DNA of 64,000 bases from Streptomyces werraensis (GCA_014656175.1 BNBX01000005.1:436041-500040); one strand, 5' to 3'; positions 7,699 to 15,928 are shown, numbered from the stretch's first letter. The notes: generated by a model not told the origin, from the letters alone. Translations and numbers: made by a program.

Positions 7699-8613
7699 TC
7701 AGTCCGTGAGCTCCAGCTCCGAACTGATCGTCTCCCACAGTGCGTTGAACCACAGGTGGGACTGTTCCACGAAGGCCGTGTCGCGCAGGCCGTCGCCCTG
7801 CTCGAAGGCGAACAGCATCGACCGTACGCCCTGGGCGTCGTACGTCGGCAGGCTCTCCTCACCGATCTGCGCCTCGCTGCGGGTCACCGTGTAGTAGGCG
7901 AACAGCGCCTCGGTGTTGTTGAGCAGATACAGCTTCACCGGCGGGGTGAAGGGCAGCGCCCGGAAGGACACGCGCACGTCGATCCCGTGCGTCGCGCGCA
8001 GGGCAAGCAGGTTGTGGCGGAGCACCTGCCCCTGGGCGTTGCGCTGGGCCAGCCAGCGCTCGTGCACCGGGTCGTCGTCGCCCTGCCGCCCGCCGACCGG
8101 CACGGGGAAGGCCAGGTCGATGCTCCGGCTGGGCAGCAGCACGCGGACGTCGACCTTGGCCGGTTTCAGTCGCCCCGCGTAGATCTGCCGCAGCGGCTCC
8201 CCGATGGCGAGGGTGAGGGAGACGGCGGTGAGGCAGACGGCGTCGATCTCCACGTGCTCCGCCTCGAAGGCGGAGGCTATCCGGGGTGCGAGCGCCACCG
8301 TGGTGGGCTGTGGCGGGGCCGCGGGGCCCGCCGGGGCCCGGTCGGCCCGGTCCGCGACCGTCGCGGGCGCCCCTTTGGAGACGTTCGTCAGCAGATGTTC
8401 CGACTGCAGGATGCGCAACGCACCCCGCACGGCCTGCCGCTCGACGCCGAACTCGGCGGCCAGCTGCGCCTGGGTGGGCATGCGCTGGCCCGGCCGCAGC
8501 ACTCCGGACCGGATCCGGGCGCGCAGCTCGTCGGCCACCTCACGATGCGTCCGCTGTGGCCGCTGTGGCTTCTTCCGTCCATTGACGGCGGCATGTTCCG
8601 GCTCCACGGCCAA
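7699..8613 (-). CDS. GntR-type regulator 3 of three paralogues
   Basis: Up to 304 residues from TTG 8611-8613; the GTG two codons later (8607) aligns exactly with a GTG in regulator 2. The winged helix has PTQAQLAAEFGVERQAVRGA. After a Pro/Ala-rich linker (about residues 88-105) the C-terminal domain shows CLTAVSL, VLLPSRSIDLAFPVPV and FTPPVKLYLLNNTEALFAYY, clearly a duplicate of regulator 2. No UTRA or FCD signature was seen. It ends 61 bases after the cassette 2 small gene and is divergent from the cassette 3 small gene. Autoregulation through the shared operator is inferred. Confidence 0.84.
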   Translation of the reverse strand: MAVEPEHAAVNGRKKPQRPQRTHREVADELRARIRSGVLRPGQRMPTQAQLAAEFGVERQAVRGALRILQSEHLLTNVSKGAPATVADRADRAPAGPAAPPQPTTVALAPRIASAFEAEHVEIDAVCLTAVSLTLAIGEPLRQIYAGRLKPAKVDVRVLLPSRSIDLAFPVPVGGRQGDDDPVHERWLAQRNAQGQVLRHNLLALRATHGIDVRVSFRALPFTPPVKLYLLNNTEALFAYYTVTRSEAQIGEESLPTYDAQGVRSMLFAFEQGDGLRDTAFVEQSHLWFNALWETISSELELTD

Positions 8614-8709
8614 ACACTACAACTTCCCGCCATCTTACGGCAGTTCAACGAAGGGTGGTTATAGGACTCTTCCAAGTGGAGATAACTAAGAACAAGTTGG
8701 TCACCAACT
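8610..8709. promoter_or_regulatory. Divergent promoter/operator region of cassette 3
   Basis: The same four blocks as in cassette 2, each exactly 1366 bases further on: CCAAACACTACAACTT (8610), CCATCTTACGGCAGTT (8630), CCAAGTGGAGATAACT (8672) and the inverted repeat AGTTGGTCACCAACT (8695-8709). The arms of the last repeat are identical to cassette 2 and only the 3-base centre differs, as expected for conserved protein contacts. Confidence 0.7.
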
Positions 8710-8788
8710 GGCCCAACCTGGCAGACCCACACAGGGGTTGGCTCACCAGGAGGGCGGTGTGGAGGCCGCCGGACAAAGGGGGACCGCC

Positions 8789-8974
8789 ATGCCGCTCATC
8801 GCCATCGTCGTCGCCGCACTGGCCATCGGGTTCGAGCAGCTCGTCCAGTGGAAGTACGGTCCGATGGGGATCATCGCCTTCGTCGCCCTCACGGTGGGCA
8901 TCAAGGCGCGCAACACCGTGATCAGCGGCATCGGCGCGGTCATCCTCGTGATGCTGTTCGCCCAGTCCGGCTGA
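8789..8974 (+). CDS. Small membrane protein of cassette 3 (61 residues)
   Basis: ATG 8789 follows AAAGGGGG by 6 bases, the same arrangement as the cassette 2 gene. Hydrophobic stretches lie at about 2-20, 25-39 and 43-58, with EQLVQWKYG and a basic hinge KARNTV between them. It is the closest relative of the 7449 product in the window. It has no recognisable enzymatic motif; a membrane-acting peptide or a small regulator of a membrane complex are both open. A hairpin at 9001 ends the unit. Confidence 0.75.
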   Translation: MPLIAIVVAALAIGFEQLVQWKYGPMGIIAFVALTVGIKARNTVISGIGAVILVMLFAQSG

Positions 8975-9000
8975 CGGCACTCCGCACGGACCGCCGGCCG

Positions 9001-9022
9001 GGCTCCCTTCCGGAGGGGAGCC
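9001..9022 (+). terminator. Hairpin after cassette 3 small gene
   Basis: GGCTCCC (9001-9007) pairs with GGGAGCC (9016-9022). It lies 26 bases after the stop of the small membrane protein gene. There is no T-run, which is usual for Streptomyces terminators. Confidence 0.5.
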
Positions 9023-9144
9023 GGGAGCCCGCCGACGGGCACCACCACAACCACAACTGAACAGCTCGCTACGGATGCACGAGCACGCCCGCCCGTCACC
9101 GGCGGAAGGAGGAGACGGTACCGAAGGGCGCGGAAGCTCCGCGC

Positions 9145-10401
9145 TCAGAAGATGTCCGGGCACCACGGTCGCCTGGACGTACGCAGCAGGGCGTCGGCCT
9201 GACGGGCGGCGCCCGCTCGTTCTTCCCGGACCCGGCCCAGCGCGGCGAGCCGCACCGCGGACTCGTCCCCGAGCCACAGCGTCGCCAGATCCGCGACGTC
9301 CAGGGAGAGATCAGGGTTGTCCGTCGTCGGCGCGCAGGTGCCGGCGCCGTCCGCCGACGCCTCCAGCCGGTACCGCCCGCCGGCCAGGCCGCCCGCGTCG
9401 GCCACCTCCAGCACCAGCGCACCCGCGGCCTCGTACGTCCGTGCCTCCAGGGCCCGTACGACGTCCAGGATGCGCACCCACAGCCAGTCCGCCTGCGTGG
9501 TGACGGCGGCGGCGCGCGGGTCGGGGAGGACGTGCGGAAGCAGGTCGTCGGGGGCCCGGTAGCCGCTCTTGACCCGGACCACCCAGTCGATCGAGCACAG
9601 GTAGCGCCACAGCGCCCGCTCGGCGGCCGGGGTCACCCCGATCAGCCACTTCACCTTGGCGGTGTTCAACGGCTGCTTGGCGTCGCCCCAGGTGTCGTCC
9701 GTGGTGTACGCGGCCATGCCCTGGACCTCACCGGCGGCCGAACGGTGGACCACGTGGAACGGCTCGTGGAACGTCGCGTGGAAGCGCACGGCGCCGGTGG
9801 CGAGCTGCCACCACAGCTCGTCGCGGCTCACCGCGCCCGGCTGGGACCGGCGCAGCCGCTCGTGCAGTTCGGGGCCGAGCTTGCGGACGTCCTCGGCGTC
9901 CACCAGGTCGATCCGGCCGCCGTCCTCCGGGCCCGCCCAGCGCGGGTCGAGCCCGGCGCGCGGCACGTCGATGGTCCACTCGGTGGTCCAGGTGGCCGGG
10001 CCGAAGCCGTACCGCCCGTAGATCGGGTACTCGGCGGCGATCAGCGTGGCGACGACGTCCCCCCGCTCCTTCGCCGCCGCCAGGTCCTGGGCCATCATCC
10101 GCGTCAGCAGGCCGCGCCGGCGGTGGGTCGGGGAGACGGTGACGTTGGTGACCGCGTCGGCCGGGACGGCCGCCCCGCCGGCCACGGTGAGCTCCTGCGC
10201 GAAGGAACGGAAGGTGGCGACGCACCGACCGTCGTCGAAGGCGCCCACCGTGCGGCCGGGCACGAACTGGGCCCGGCGCGCCTCGAGCAGTTCCTCGCCG
10301 AGGGTCGGTTCGCGCAGGAACCCGATGTTCATGGCCCGGCTCCAGTCGGCGAACTCGGATTCGTCGATGGGGCGTACGTCGATGTCGGCACGGGAGGTCA
10401 T
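9145..10401 (-). CDS. Eis-like GNAT acetyltransferase with sterol-carrier-like C-terminus
   Basis: 418 residues from ATG 10399-10401 (a GTG three codons upstream is possible). The length and layout match the Eis (enhanced intracellular survival) family: an N-terminal GNAT domain with [15 protein letters not shown] (acetyl-CoA loop, about residues 95-110), a central second GNAT-like fold, and a C-terminal SCP2-like domain. The family is cytosolic and transfers acetyl groups from acetyl-CoA to amines, including aminoglycosides and protein lysines in other species. A role in drug modification here is only a family-based suggestion. It stands alone between terminator-like sequence and rsiG. Confidence 0.85.
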   Translation of the reverse strand: MTSRADIDVRPIDESEFADWSRAMNIGFLREPTLGEELLEARRAQFVPGRTVGAFDDGRCVATFRSFAQELTVAGGAAVPADAVTNVTVSPTHRRRGLLTRMMAQDLAAAKERGDVVATLIAAEYPIYGRYGFGPATWTTEWTIDVPRAGLDPRWAGPEDGGRIDLVDAEDVRKLGPELHERLRRSQPGAVSRDELWWQLATGAVRFHATFHEPFHVVHRSAAGEVQGMAAYTTDDTWGDAKQPLNTAKVKWLIGVTPAAERALWRYLCSIDWVVRVKSGYRAPDDLLPHVLPDPRAAAVTTQADWLWVRILDVVRALEARTYEAAGALVLEVADAGGLAGGRYRLEASADGAGTCAPTTDNPDLSLDVADLATLWLGDESAVRLAALGRVREERAGAARQADALLRTSRRPWCPDIF

Positions 10402-10460
10402 GGGGCTCACGTTAGGTCGGCCCCCGGGCGGGTGTCGACGTGGTTTCGCTCGCCCTCGCG

Positions 10461-11108
10461 TCACATCAGCAGGTCGTCGACCTGTGCCTCCCCCTCCCGG
10501 TAGCGCCGGGTGATCTCCGCCCCGCACGCGTCGGCGGTGCGCTGCAGCCGCTGCCGCCGGCGCGACACCCGCTGCTCGTACCCCACCAGCCGGCCCATCG
10601 CCGTGTGCAGCTCGCCGTCCGTGCGCGCGCCCAGGTCGGAGAGCTCCACCTCGGCGAGCATCTCGGAGGCCAGCCGGCGGTACTCCTCGCTCCGCGGTGT
10701 GCCCAGCGTCAGATGACGCGCGGAGGACCGGTGACGCGCGGGGGTGTCCCGCAGGATCTCCGGCAGCCGCTCCACGACGGAGGCCTCCCCCGGCGCGACA
10801 GCCGCCGGCGCCCCTCCCGGCAGGTCACGCCGGGCCAGCTCCGCGCGCAGGATGTCGATCCGCCCCTGCAGCAGCCTCCGTACGTAGCTGAGGTCGGCCT
10901 CGTCCCGCTGCGCGTCCCGCCGCATCGTCCGCAGCTCGGCCAGGCTCAGCCCGGTCAGTTCGTCCTCCACCCCGTCCCCGGGCAGCGCGGGGCTGTCCGT
11001 GCGCTGCACGGGCGGCCGGCGGAACTCCCGCTCCCCGGCGCCCCCTTGGGTCAACTCCTGGGCCAACGCGACAGCCGCGGACGACTGTCCGATCCCCGAT
11101 GTGCTCAT
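10461..11108 (-). CDS. rsiG: RsiG, c-di-GMP-responsive anti-sigma factor for WhiG
   Basis: 215 residues from ATG 11106-11108. Two helical regions each carry the exact E(X)3S(X)2R(X)3Q(X)3D signature that binds cyclic di-GMP in RsiG. Copy one uses E70, S74, R77, Q81 and D85; copy two uses E178, S182, R185, Q189 and D193. Known for the family: with c-di-GMP bound, RsiG holds sigma-WhiG inactive, so spore formation waits until the dinucleotide falls. The N-terminal 45 residues look disordered. No c-di-GMP enzyme or whiG lies in the window, so the partner is elsewhere. The duplicated motif makes the assignment firm. Confidence 0.93.
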   Translation of the reverse strand: MSTSGIGQSSAAVALAQELTQGGAGEREFRRPPVQRTDSPALPGDGVEDELTGLSLAELRTMRRDAQRDEADLSYVRRLLQGRIDILRAELARRDLPGGAPAAVAPGEASVVERLPEILRDTPARHRSSARHLTLGTPRSEEYRRLASEMLAEVELSDLGARTDGELHTAMGRLVGYEQRVSRRRQRLQRTADACGAEITRRYREGEAQVDDLLM

Positions 11109-11285
11109 GTGCCTCAACCGTCCCCTCGACCGGTATGTGCCAGCATCGTGCCACCCCTGGCGGCCGCAATGTGAGCGAGTGGCCCCGATCCGCCCCAGAT
11201 GGGCGCTAAGGAGTAAAAATAGCCCGACCGGGGTGGATCGCGGGCCGCCCTCGGGCGTCTGTTCGCGGACCGGCATCATGGGCGT

Positions 11286-11711
11286 ATGCGTGCAGTGGTG
11301 CAGAGGGTGGACGGCGCGAGCGTCGTCGTGGACGGCGAGACCGTGGGGGAGATCGAGGGCGAGGGCCTGTGCGTCCTGGTCGGCGTCACCCACGAGGACA
11401 CCAAGGAGAAGGCGGCGCAGCTCGCCCGCAAGCTGTGGTCGATCCGGATGCTGAAGGACGAGAGGTCCTGCAGCGACGTCGGCGCCCCGCTCCTGGTGAT
11501 CAGCCAGTTCACCCTCTACGGGGACGCCCGCAAGGGCCGCCGCCCCACCTGGAACGCCGCCGCCCCCGGCGACCTCGCCGAGCCGCTGGTCGACGAGGTG
11601 GTGGCGCGGCTGCGCGCGCTGGGCGCGACGGTGGCGACGGGCCGGTTCGGCGCGCAGATGCGGGTGTCGCTGACGAACGACGGCCCGTTCACCGTGCTGC
11701 TGGAGATGTGA
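11286..11711 (+). CDS. dtd: D-aminoacyl-tRNA deacylase
   Basis: 141 residues, the normal size for DTD. It begins [13 protein letters not shown] and has both family signatures: [15 protein letters not shown] near residue 78, whose SQ pair contacts the substrate, and NDGPFT near 131, the cross-subunit loop. The dimeric cytosolic enzyme hydrolyses D-amino acids (and glycine mischarged on tRNA-Ala) from tRNA. It is convergent with the YgfZ-like gene, 27 bases apart, leaving no room for a separate terminator. The start is the second of two nearby ATGs (11286), which fits the conserved N-terminus. Confidence 0.95.
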   Translation: MRAVVQRVDGASVVVDGETVGEIEGEGLCVLVGVTHEDTKEKAAQLARKLWSIRMLKDERSCSDVGAPLLVISQFTLYGDARKGRRPTWNAAAPGDLAEPLVDEVVARLRALGATVATGRFGAQMRVSLTNDGPFTVLLEM

Positions 11712-11738
11712 GCCGCACCGGGCGTACGGCTCGGGAAC

Positions 11739-12704
11739 TCAGGGCTCGACGACGGTCTCCTGCGCGGCGGCCGTGTCCCCGGCGAGCAGCCTGGCGTCGA
11801 CGGGGACGTTCCGCTTCACCAGGGCGAGGGCGACCGGGCCCAGCTCGTGGTGGCGTACGGAGGTCGTGATGAAGCCGATCTTCCGGCCGTCCGGGCCGTC
11901 GTCCGCGAGGCGCAGCTCGGTGCCCGGCACGGGCAGATGCACCTCGCTGCCGTCCAGGTGCAGGAAGACCAGCCGGCGCGGCGGCTTGCCCAGGTTCTGG
12001 ACGCGGGCGACGGTCTCCTGGCCCCGGTAGCAGCCCTTCTGCAGATGCACGGCGGAGCCGATCCAGCCCAGCTCGTGCGGGATGGTGCGGTGGTCGGTCT
12101 CGAAGCCGAGCCGGGGACGGTGCTGCTCGACACGCAGCGCCTCGTAGGCGAGAAGACCGGCGGCGGGACCCGCCTTCCGCGCGAACTCCTCCAGGTCGCC
12201 GCGGGGCAGGAAGAGGTCCCTGCCGTACGGCGTCTCGCGCACCGCCACGCCCTCGGGCGCCTCGGCGATGGACCCGGCGGGCAGGTGCAGCACCGCGATG
12301 TCCTCGGTGCGGTCGGCGACCTCGACCCGGTAGAAGAACTTCATCGACTCCAGGTACGCGACCAGTGCCTCCTGGGTGCCGGGCTCGACGTGCGCCCAGG
12401 TCGTCTCCCCGTCGTCGACCAGGTAGAGCGCGTGCTCGATGTGGCCGTTGGCGGACAGGATCAGCGCCTCGGTGGCCTGGTGCGGGGGCAGCTCCTGGAC
12501 GTGCTGGGTGAGCAGCAGGTGGAGCCAGCCGAGCCGCTCGGGGCCGGAGACGGTGACGACCCCGCGGTGGGACAGGTCGACGAAGCCGGTGCCGTCGGCG
12601 AGGGCGCGCTGCTCACGGAACAGATCGCCGTAGTGGGCGGCCACGCCTTCGTCCACGCCCTCGGCGGGGACGGCGCCGGGCAGGGTCAGCAGGGGGCTTT
12701 TCAT
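11739..12704 (-). CDS. ygfZ: YgfZ/GcvT-like folate-binding protein
   Basis: 321 residues. The diagnostic K-G-C-Y-x-G-Q-E motif is present (KGCYRGQE near residue 227), as in the YgfZ/IBA57 family, which binds tetrahydrofolate and supports repair or assembly of certain iron-sulfur enzymes. The N-terminal GcvT-like fold includes VDLSHRG and VTVSGPERLGWLH. A full aminomethyltransferase would be longer and part of a gcv operon, and none is here. It lies 9 bases after the nur stop on the same strand, so the two are probably cotranscribed. Confidence 0.9.
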   Translation of the reverse strand: MKSPLLTLPGAVPAEGVDEGVAAHYGDLFREQRALADGTGFVDLSHRGVVTVSGPERLGWLHLLLTQHVQELPPHQATEALILSANGHIEHALYLVDDGETTWAHVEPGTQEALVAYLESMKFFYRVEVADRTEDIAVLHLPAGSIAEAPEGVAVRETPYGRDLFLPRGDLEEFARKAGPAAGLLAYEALRVEQHRPRLGFETDHRTIPHELGWIGSAVHLQKGCYRGQETVARVQNLGKPPRRLVFLHLDGSEVHLPVPGTELRLADDGPDGRKIGFITTSVRHHELGPVALALVKRNVPVDARLLAGDTAAAQETVVEP

Positions 12705-12713
12705 ACGCCTAGC

Positions 12714-13151
12714 CTACGACTCGGTAGTTGAAGTCTTCAGGGAACAGTCCTGGCACCGGCCGAAGATCGCGAAGTGCTTCATGTCGGTGTCGAAGCCGAA
12801 GGTGTCCCTCAGCTTCTCCGTGAACTCGGCGGCCACCTCCACGTCCGCCTCGATCACCTTGGTGCAGTCGCGGCAGACCAGATGCAGGTGGTGGTGGCGG
12901 TCGGCGAGGTGGTAGGTCGGCGCGCCGTGCCCGAGGTGGGCGTGGCTGACCAGGCCCAGCTCCTCGAGGAGCTCCAGCGTGCGGTACACGGTGGAGATGT
13001 TGACCCCCGACGCCGTCTTCCTCACTTCCACGAGGATGTCGTCGGGGGTCGCGTGCTCCAGGGTGTCGACGGCTTCGAGCACGAGCTGGCGCTGGGGCGT
13101 CAGCCGGTAGCCGCGCTGCCTGAGGTCGCTCTTCCAGTCGGTGCTCACCAC
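12714..13151 (-). CDS. nur: Nur, nickel-responsive Fur-family repressor
   Basis: 145 residues when started at GTG 13149-13151, which agrees with the remembered length and N-terminus (VSTDWKSDLRQRGYRLTPQR) of the S. coelicolor protein. The winged helix (residues 10-85) has NISTVYRTLELLEELG. The HHHLHLVCRDC segment and the C-terminal CQDC give the histidine-rich metal site and CxxC zinc-type pairs of Fur proteins. Nur represses nickel uptake genes and, indirectly, controls the choice of Fe- versus Ni-superoxide dismutase. No nickel transporter or sod gene is in the window, so its targets are distant. Confidence 0.9.
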   Translation of the reverse strand: MVSTDWKSDLRQRGYRLTPQRQLVLEAVDTLEHATPDDILVEVRKTASGVNISTVYRTLELLEELGLVSHAHLGHGAPTYHLADRHHHLHLVCRDCTKVIEADVEVAAEFTEKLRDTFGFDTDMKHFAIFGRCQDCSLKTSTTES

Positions 13152-13200
13152 ACCCACGAGTCTAGGGCCTGGCCCCCGGAGCGCCCCGGGGCCGGAGGGC

Positions 13201-13776
13201 CTACTTGAAGAACGCGATGCCGTCGTCCGGCATGTCGTCGGGCAGGGCCTTGGCCCAGCGCTCGACCTCCTCCGGCGTGACGACCTTCTTCAGGTGCGCC
13301 GACATGTAGGGGCGCAGCTCGACCTCGGGGGTCTGCTTCTCGCCGACCCACATCAGGTCGCTCTTGACGTAGCCGTACAGCCGCTTGCCGCCGGTGTACG
13401 GACCCGAGGCGGCGGTGCGCGCGACGGCGTCCGTCACCAGGTCGATCTGCGGCTTCTTCTCGGCCATCTCGCCGTACCAGATCTCGACGACGCCGTCGTC
13501 GCGGACCATGGTCACCTCGATCTTGCGGTCGGCGTCGATGCGCCAGTAGCCGTGCTCCGACTCCAGCGGGCGGACCTTGTTGCCGTCACCGTCGAGCACC
13601 CACGTGCGCGAGGTGTACTCCAGGAAGTCCCGCCCGTCGTGGGTGAAGGTGACCTCCTGGCCGAAGTTGCACTTCTCGGCACCGGGGAAGTCGTGCACAC
13701 CCGCACCTGCCCAGTTGCCGAGCAGGAACGCGAGCGGGACGAGGTCCTTGTGCAGGTCGGACGGGATCTCGATCAT
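13201..13776 (-). CDS. Nitrobindin-like heme-binding beta-barrel protein (FABP-like)
   Basis: 191 residues. The GNWAGAGVHDFPG segment near residue 20 is the GxWxGxG signature of nitrobindins, and a conserved His-containing region lies near the C-terminus. These proteins form a 10-stranded barrel that binds ferric heme and reacts with peroxynitrite or nitric oxide. The start is ATG 13774-13776 with GGAAGTACC-type sequence upstream. It lies 49 bases upstream of nur on the same strand and is followed upstream by a 32-residue membrane peptide. Heme binding is inferred from the family. Confidence 0.86.
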   Translation of the reverse strand: MIEIPSDLHKDLVPLAFLLGNWAGAGVHDFPGAEKCNFGQEVTFTHDGRDFLEYTSRTWVLDGDGNKVRPLESEHGYWRIDADRKIEVTMVRDDGVVEIWYGEMAEKKPQIDLVTDAVARTAASGPYTGGKRLYGYVKSDLMWVGEKQTPEVELRPYMSAHLKKVVTPEEVERWAKALPDDMPDDGIAFFK

Positions 13777-13801
13777 GAGAGGTACTTCCTGGCGTCGGTG
13801 A

Positions 13802-13900
13802 TCAGCGCTGGCCCTGGAACAGCTTCTTCACGGTCAGCCCGGCGAAGGCGAGAACGCCGACGGCGACGAGGACCAGCAGGATTTCGAAGAAGATGATCAC
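13802..13900 (-). CDS. 32-residue single-pass membrane peptide
   Basis: GTG 13898-13900 is preceded by AAGGAG with 6 bases between. The product is one hydrophobic helix (about residues 2-24) followed by a short basic tail (TVKKLFQGQR). It lies 25 bases upstream of the nitrobindin-like gene on the same strand, so cotranscription is likely. It is too short for most gene callers. No family was recognised; the ribosome site and the membrane-protein composition support expression. Confidence 0.7.
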   Translation of the reverse strand: MIIFFEILLVLVAVGVLAFAGLTVKKLFQGQR

Positions 13901-14062
13901 GGGGCGCTCCTTGAGCGGGGGTGCGAGGGTGTGCACAGGGCCGGCCCCCAGCTTACGCGGCCGGGCGCGGCGCCCGTCGTGGGAGGTACCGCACCCCGCG
14001 CGTGCTGCACGCCGGCGACGGCCGGGGACCGGAGCTGGGGCGGTCATGACTACGATTCGGTC

Positions 14063-14425
14063 ATGGCGAAGAAGCTCGTGATCAAGGTGACCGCCGGTGC
14101 CGACGCACCCGAGCGCTGTTCCCAGGCGTTCACGGTGGCCGCGGTGGCGGCGGCCAGTGGGGTCGAGGTGTCGCTGTGGCTCACCGGGGAGTCGGCGTGG
14201 TTCGCGCTGCCCGGGAGGGCCGCCGAGTTCGAGCTGCCGCACGCCGCTCCGCTGCCGGATTTGCTGGACTCGGTGCTGGCGGCCGGCAAGGTCACGCTGT
14301 GCACGCAGTGCGCCGCGCGCCGGGACATCACGGAGAAGGACGTGATCGAGGGCGTGCGGATCGCGGGCGCGCAGGTCTTCGTGCAGGAGGCCATGGCGGA
14401 CGGCGCGCAGGCCCTCGTGTACTGA
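14063..14425 (+). CDS. DsrE-family protein
   Basis: 120 residues from ATG 14063. The DsrE-like alpha/beta fold is indicated by the opening VIKVTAGADAPERCSQAFTV and by LCTQCAARRDI near residue 78, where two cysteines sit in a loop that in sulfur-relay relatives carries persulfide. It is the only plus-strand gene among sulfur-related minus-strand genes (sulfurtransferase, DUF1416), so a role in sulfur handling is plausible but inferred. It ends 6 bases before the 3' end of the DUF3099 gene on the other strand. Confidence 0.8.
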   Translation: MAKKLVIKVTAGADAPERCSQAFTVAAVAAASGVEVSLWLTGESAWFALPGRAAEFELPHAAPLPDLLDSVLAAGKVTLCTQCAARRDITEKDVIEGVRIAGAQVFVQEAMADGAQALVY

Positions 14426-14430
14426 CGGGC

Positions 14431-14691
14431 CTACCGGGGCCCCTTCCTGCCGTCCAGCTCGTCCCACCACTCGTCGGACTGCGGGTCGCCGGAAGGGTCG
14501 TCCCACCAGCGGTCGTCGGGGCCGCGCCGGTTGGCGACGATCGCGGCGACCGGCGGGATCACCATGGCGACCAGGCACATCGCGACGGCGGCGGGCACCG
14601 ACCACAGGCGTACGACGCCCCACGCCAGCACGAACAGCCCGATGCAGCCGCCCATCATGGCGAAGTAGACATGGCGCCTGCGCGCGTACAT
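14431..14691 (-). CDS. DUF3099 membrane protein
   Basis: 86 residues with two predicted membrane helices (about residues 10-28 and 33-52) and an acidic, tryptophan-rich tail (DDRWWDDP, DEWWDEL). The arrangement matches the actinobacterial DUF3099 family, whose function is unknown. The start codon is ATG 14689-14691. It is separated from DUF1416 by a strong hairpin at 14721, so it has its own transcript or only receives read-through. Confidence 0.8.
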   Translation of the reverse strand: MYARRRHVYFAMMGGCIGLFVLAWGVVRLWSVPAAVAMCLVAMVIPPVAAIVANRRGPDDRWWDDPSGDPQSDEWWDELDGRKGPR

Positions 14692-14720
14692 GTCTCCAGC
14701 GTAGGTCCGGACATGCCGAA

Positions 14721-14746
14721 GGGCCGCGTCCGGACGGACGCGGCCC
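14721..14746 (-). terminator. Terminator after the sulfurtransferase-DUF1416 unit
   Basis: GGGCCGCGTCC (14721-14731) and GGACGCGGCCC (14736-14746) form a perfect 11-bp stem with a 4-base loop. It lies 17 bases beyond the DUF1416 stop codon on the minus strand. Confidence 0.8.
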
Positions 14747-14762
14747 CTCGTACGGGCCCTGC

Positions 14763-15050
14763 TCAGACCGCGATCGCGACCTCGGCCAGGCCGCCCTGCT
14801 GGGCGACGACCGTGCGGTCGGCGGTGCCGCCGGGCACCAGGGCGCGGACGGTCCAGGTGCCTTCCGCCGCGTAGAAGCGGAACTGTCCGGTCGCGGAGGT
14901 GGGGACCTCCGCGGTGAACTCGCCGGTCGAGTCGAGGAGACGGACGTATCCCGTCACCGGCTCGCCGTCACGGGTCACCTGACCCTGGATGGTGGTCTCA
15001 CCGGGCTTGATCGTCGAGGCGTCCGGGCCGCCGGCCTTCGCACCGCACAT
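14763..15050 (-). CDS. DUF1416 protein paired with sulfurtransferase
   Basis: 95 residues starting MCGAKAGG. The body looks like a small transthyretin/Ig-like beta sandwich with carboxypeptidase-regulatory-type repeats (GQVTRDGEPVTGYVRLLD). DUF1416 proteins are found almost only in actinobacteria and nearly always directly behind a two-domain sulfurtransferase, as here with a 32-base gap. The N-terminal Cys2 is notable for a protein next to a persulfide enzyme. The function is unknown; a partner role for the sulfurtransferase is inference from conserved linkage. Confidence 0.85.
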   Translation of the reverse strand: MCGAKAGGPDASTIKPGETTIQGQVTRDGEPVTGYVRLLDSTGEFTAEVPTSATGQFRFYAAEGTWTVRALVPGGTADRTVVAQQGGLAEVAIAV

Positions 15051-15082
15051 GTCTTACTCCTGAGAGGTCGGTCGGGGAGGGG

Positions 15083-15928
15083 TTACTTGCCGGGGCCGAG
15101 CTCGATCGGCACGCCGACGAGAGAGCCGTACTCGGTCCAGGAACCGTCGTAGTTCTTGACGTTCTCCACGCCGAGCAGCTCGTGGAGCACGAACCAGGTC
15201 AGCGCGGAGCGCTCACCGATGCGGCAGTAGGCGATGGTGTCCTTGGCGAGGTCGACGTTCTCCTCGGTGTAGAGCTCCTTGAGCTCCTCGTCCGACTTGA
15301 AGGTGCCGTCGTCGTTGGCGTTCTTCGACCACGGGATGTTCTTCGCGCTCGGCACGTGGCCGGGGCGCTGCGACTGCTCCTGCGGCAGGTGGGCCGGGGC
15401 GAGCAGCTTGCCGGAGAACTCGTCGGGCGACCGCACGTCGACCAGGTTCTGCGCGCCGATGGCCTTCACGACGTCGTCGCGGAAGGCGCGGATGGACGTG
15501 TCCTGCGGCTTGGCCTTGTAGTCCGTCTTCGGGCGCTCCGGCACCTCGTCGCCGGGGACCAGCTCGCGGGCGTCGAGCTCCCACTTCTTGCGGCCGCCGT
15601 CGAGGAGCTTCACGTTCTCGTGGCCGTAGAGCTTGAAGTACCAGTACGCGTACGAGGCGAACCAGTTGTTGTTGCCGCCGTACAGGACCACCGTGTGGTC
15701 GTTGGCGATGCCCTTGTCGGACAGGAGCTTCTCGAAGCCGGCCTGGTCGACGAAGTCACGGCGGACCGGGTCCTGCAGGTCCTGGGTCCAGTCGATCCGG
15801 ATGGCGTTCTTGATGTGGTTCTTGTCGTAGGCGGACGTGTCCTCGTCCACCTCGACGATCGCGATGGTCGGGTCGTCCAGGTGCTCCTGGAGCCAATCGG
15901 CGTCGACCAGGACGTCGCTGCGAGCCAT
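15083..15928 (-). CDS. cysA: Thiosulfate sulfurtransferase (two rhodanese domains)
   Basis: 281 residues in two rhodanese domains (about 5-130 and 155-275). Only the second has the active-site loop, CRIGERS near residue 235, where the Cys takes the persulfide; the first has a Cys-less loop (YGGNNNW). The CRxGxR/S loop indicates thiosulfate:cyanide-type activity rather than 3-mercaptopyruvate. The start is ATG 15926-15928 with GGAGAA upstream. A cysteine-containing leader peptide lies 122 bases upstream on the same strand, so expression probably responds to cysteine or sulfur status. DUF1416 follows. Confidence 0.92.
   Translation of the reverse strand: MARSDVLVDADWLQEHLDDPTIAIVEVDEDTSAYDKNHIKNAIRIDWTQDLQDPVRRDFVDQAGFEKLLSDKGIANDHTVVLYGGNNNWFASYAYWYFKLYGHENVKLLDGGRKKWELDARELVPGDEVPERPKTDYKAKPQDTSIRAFRDDVVKAIGAQNLVDVRSPDEFSGKLLAPAHLPQEQSQRPGHVPSAKNIPWSKNANDDGTFKSDEELKELYTEENVDLAKDTIAYCRIGERSALTWFVLHELLGVENVKNYDGSWTEYGSLVGVPIELGPGK

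Noticed and set aside
4372..8974. Classical toxin-antitoxin reading of the regulator-small protein pairs
   Set aside because: The genes are divergent rather than cotranscribed and the regulator is far larger than usual antitoxins; not excluded, but there is no positive sign.
9023..9058. His/Asn-rich peptide tail after cassette 3
   Set aside because: It appears only in a frame that overlaps the small membrane protein gene and has no ribosome site.
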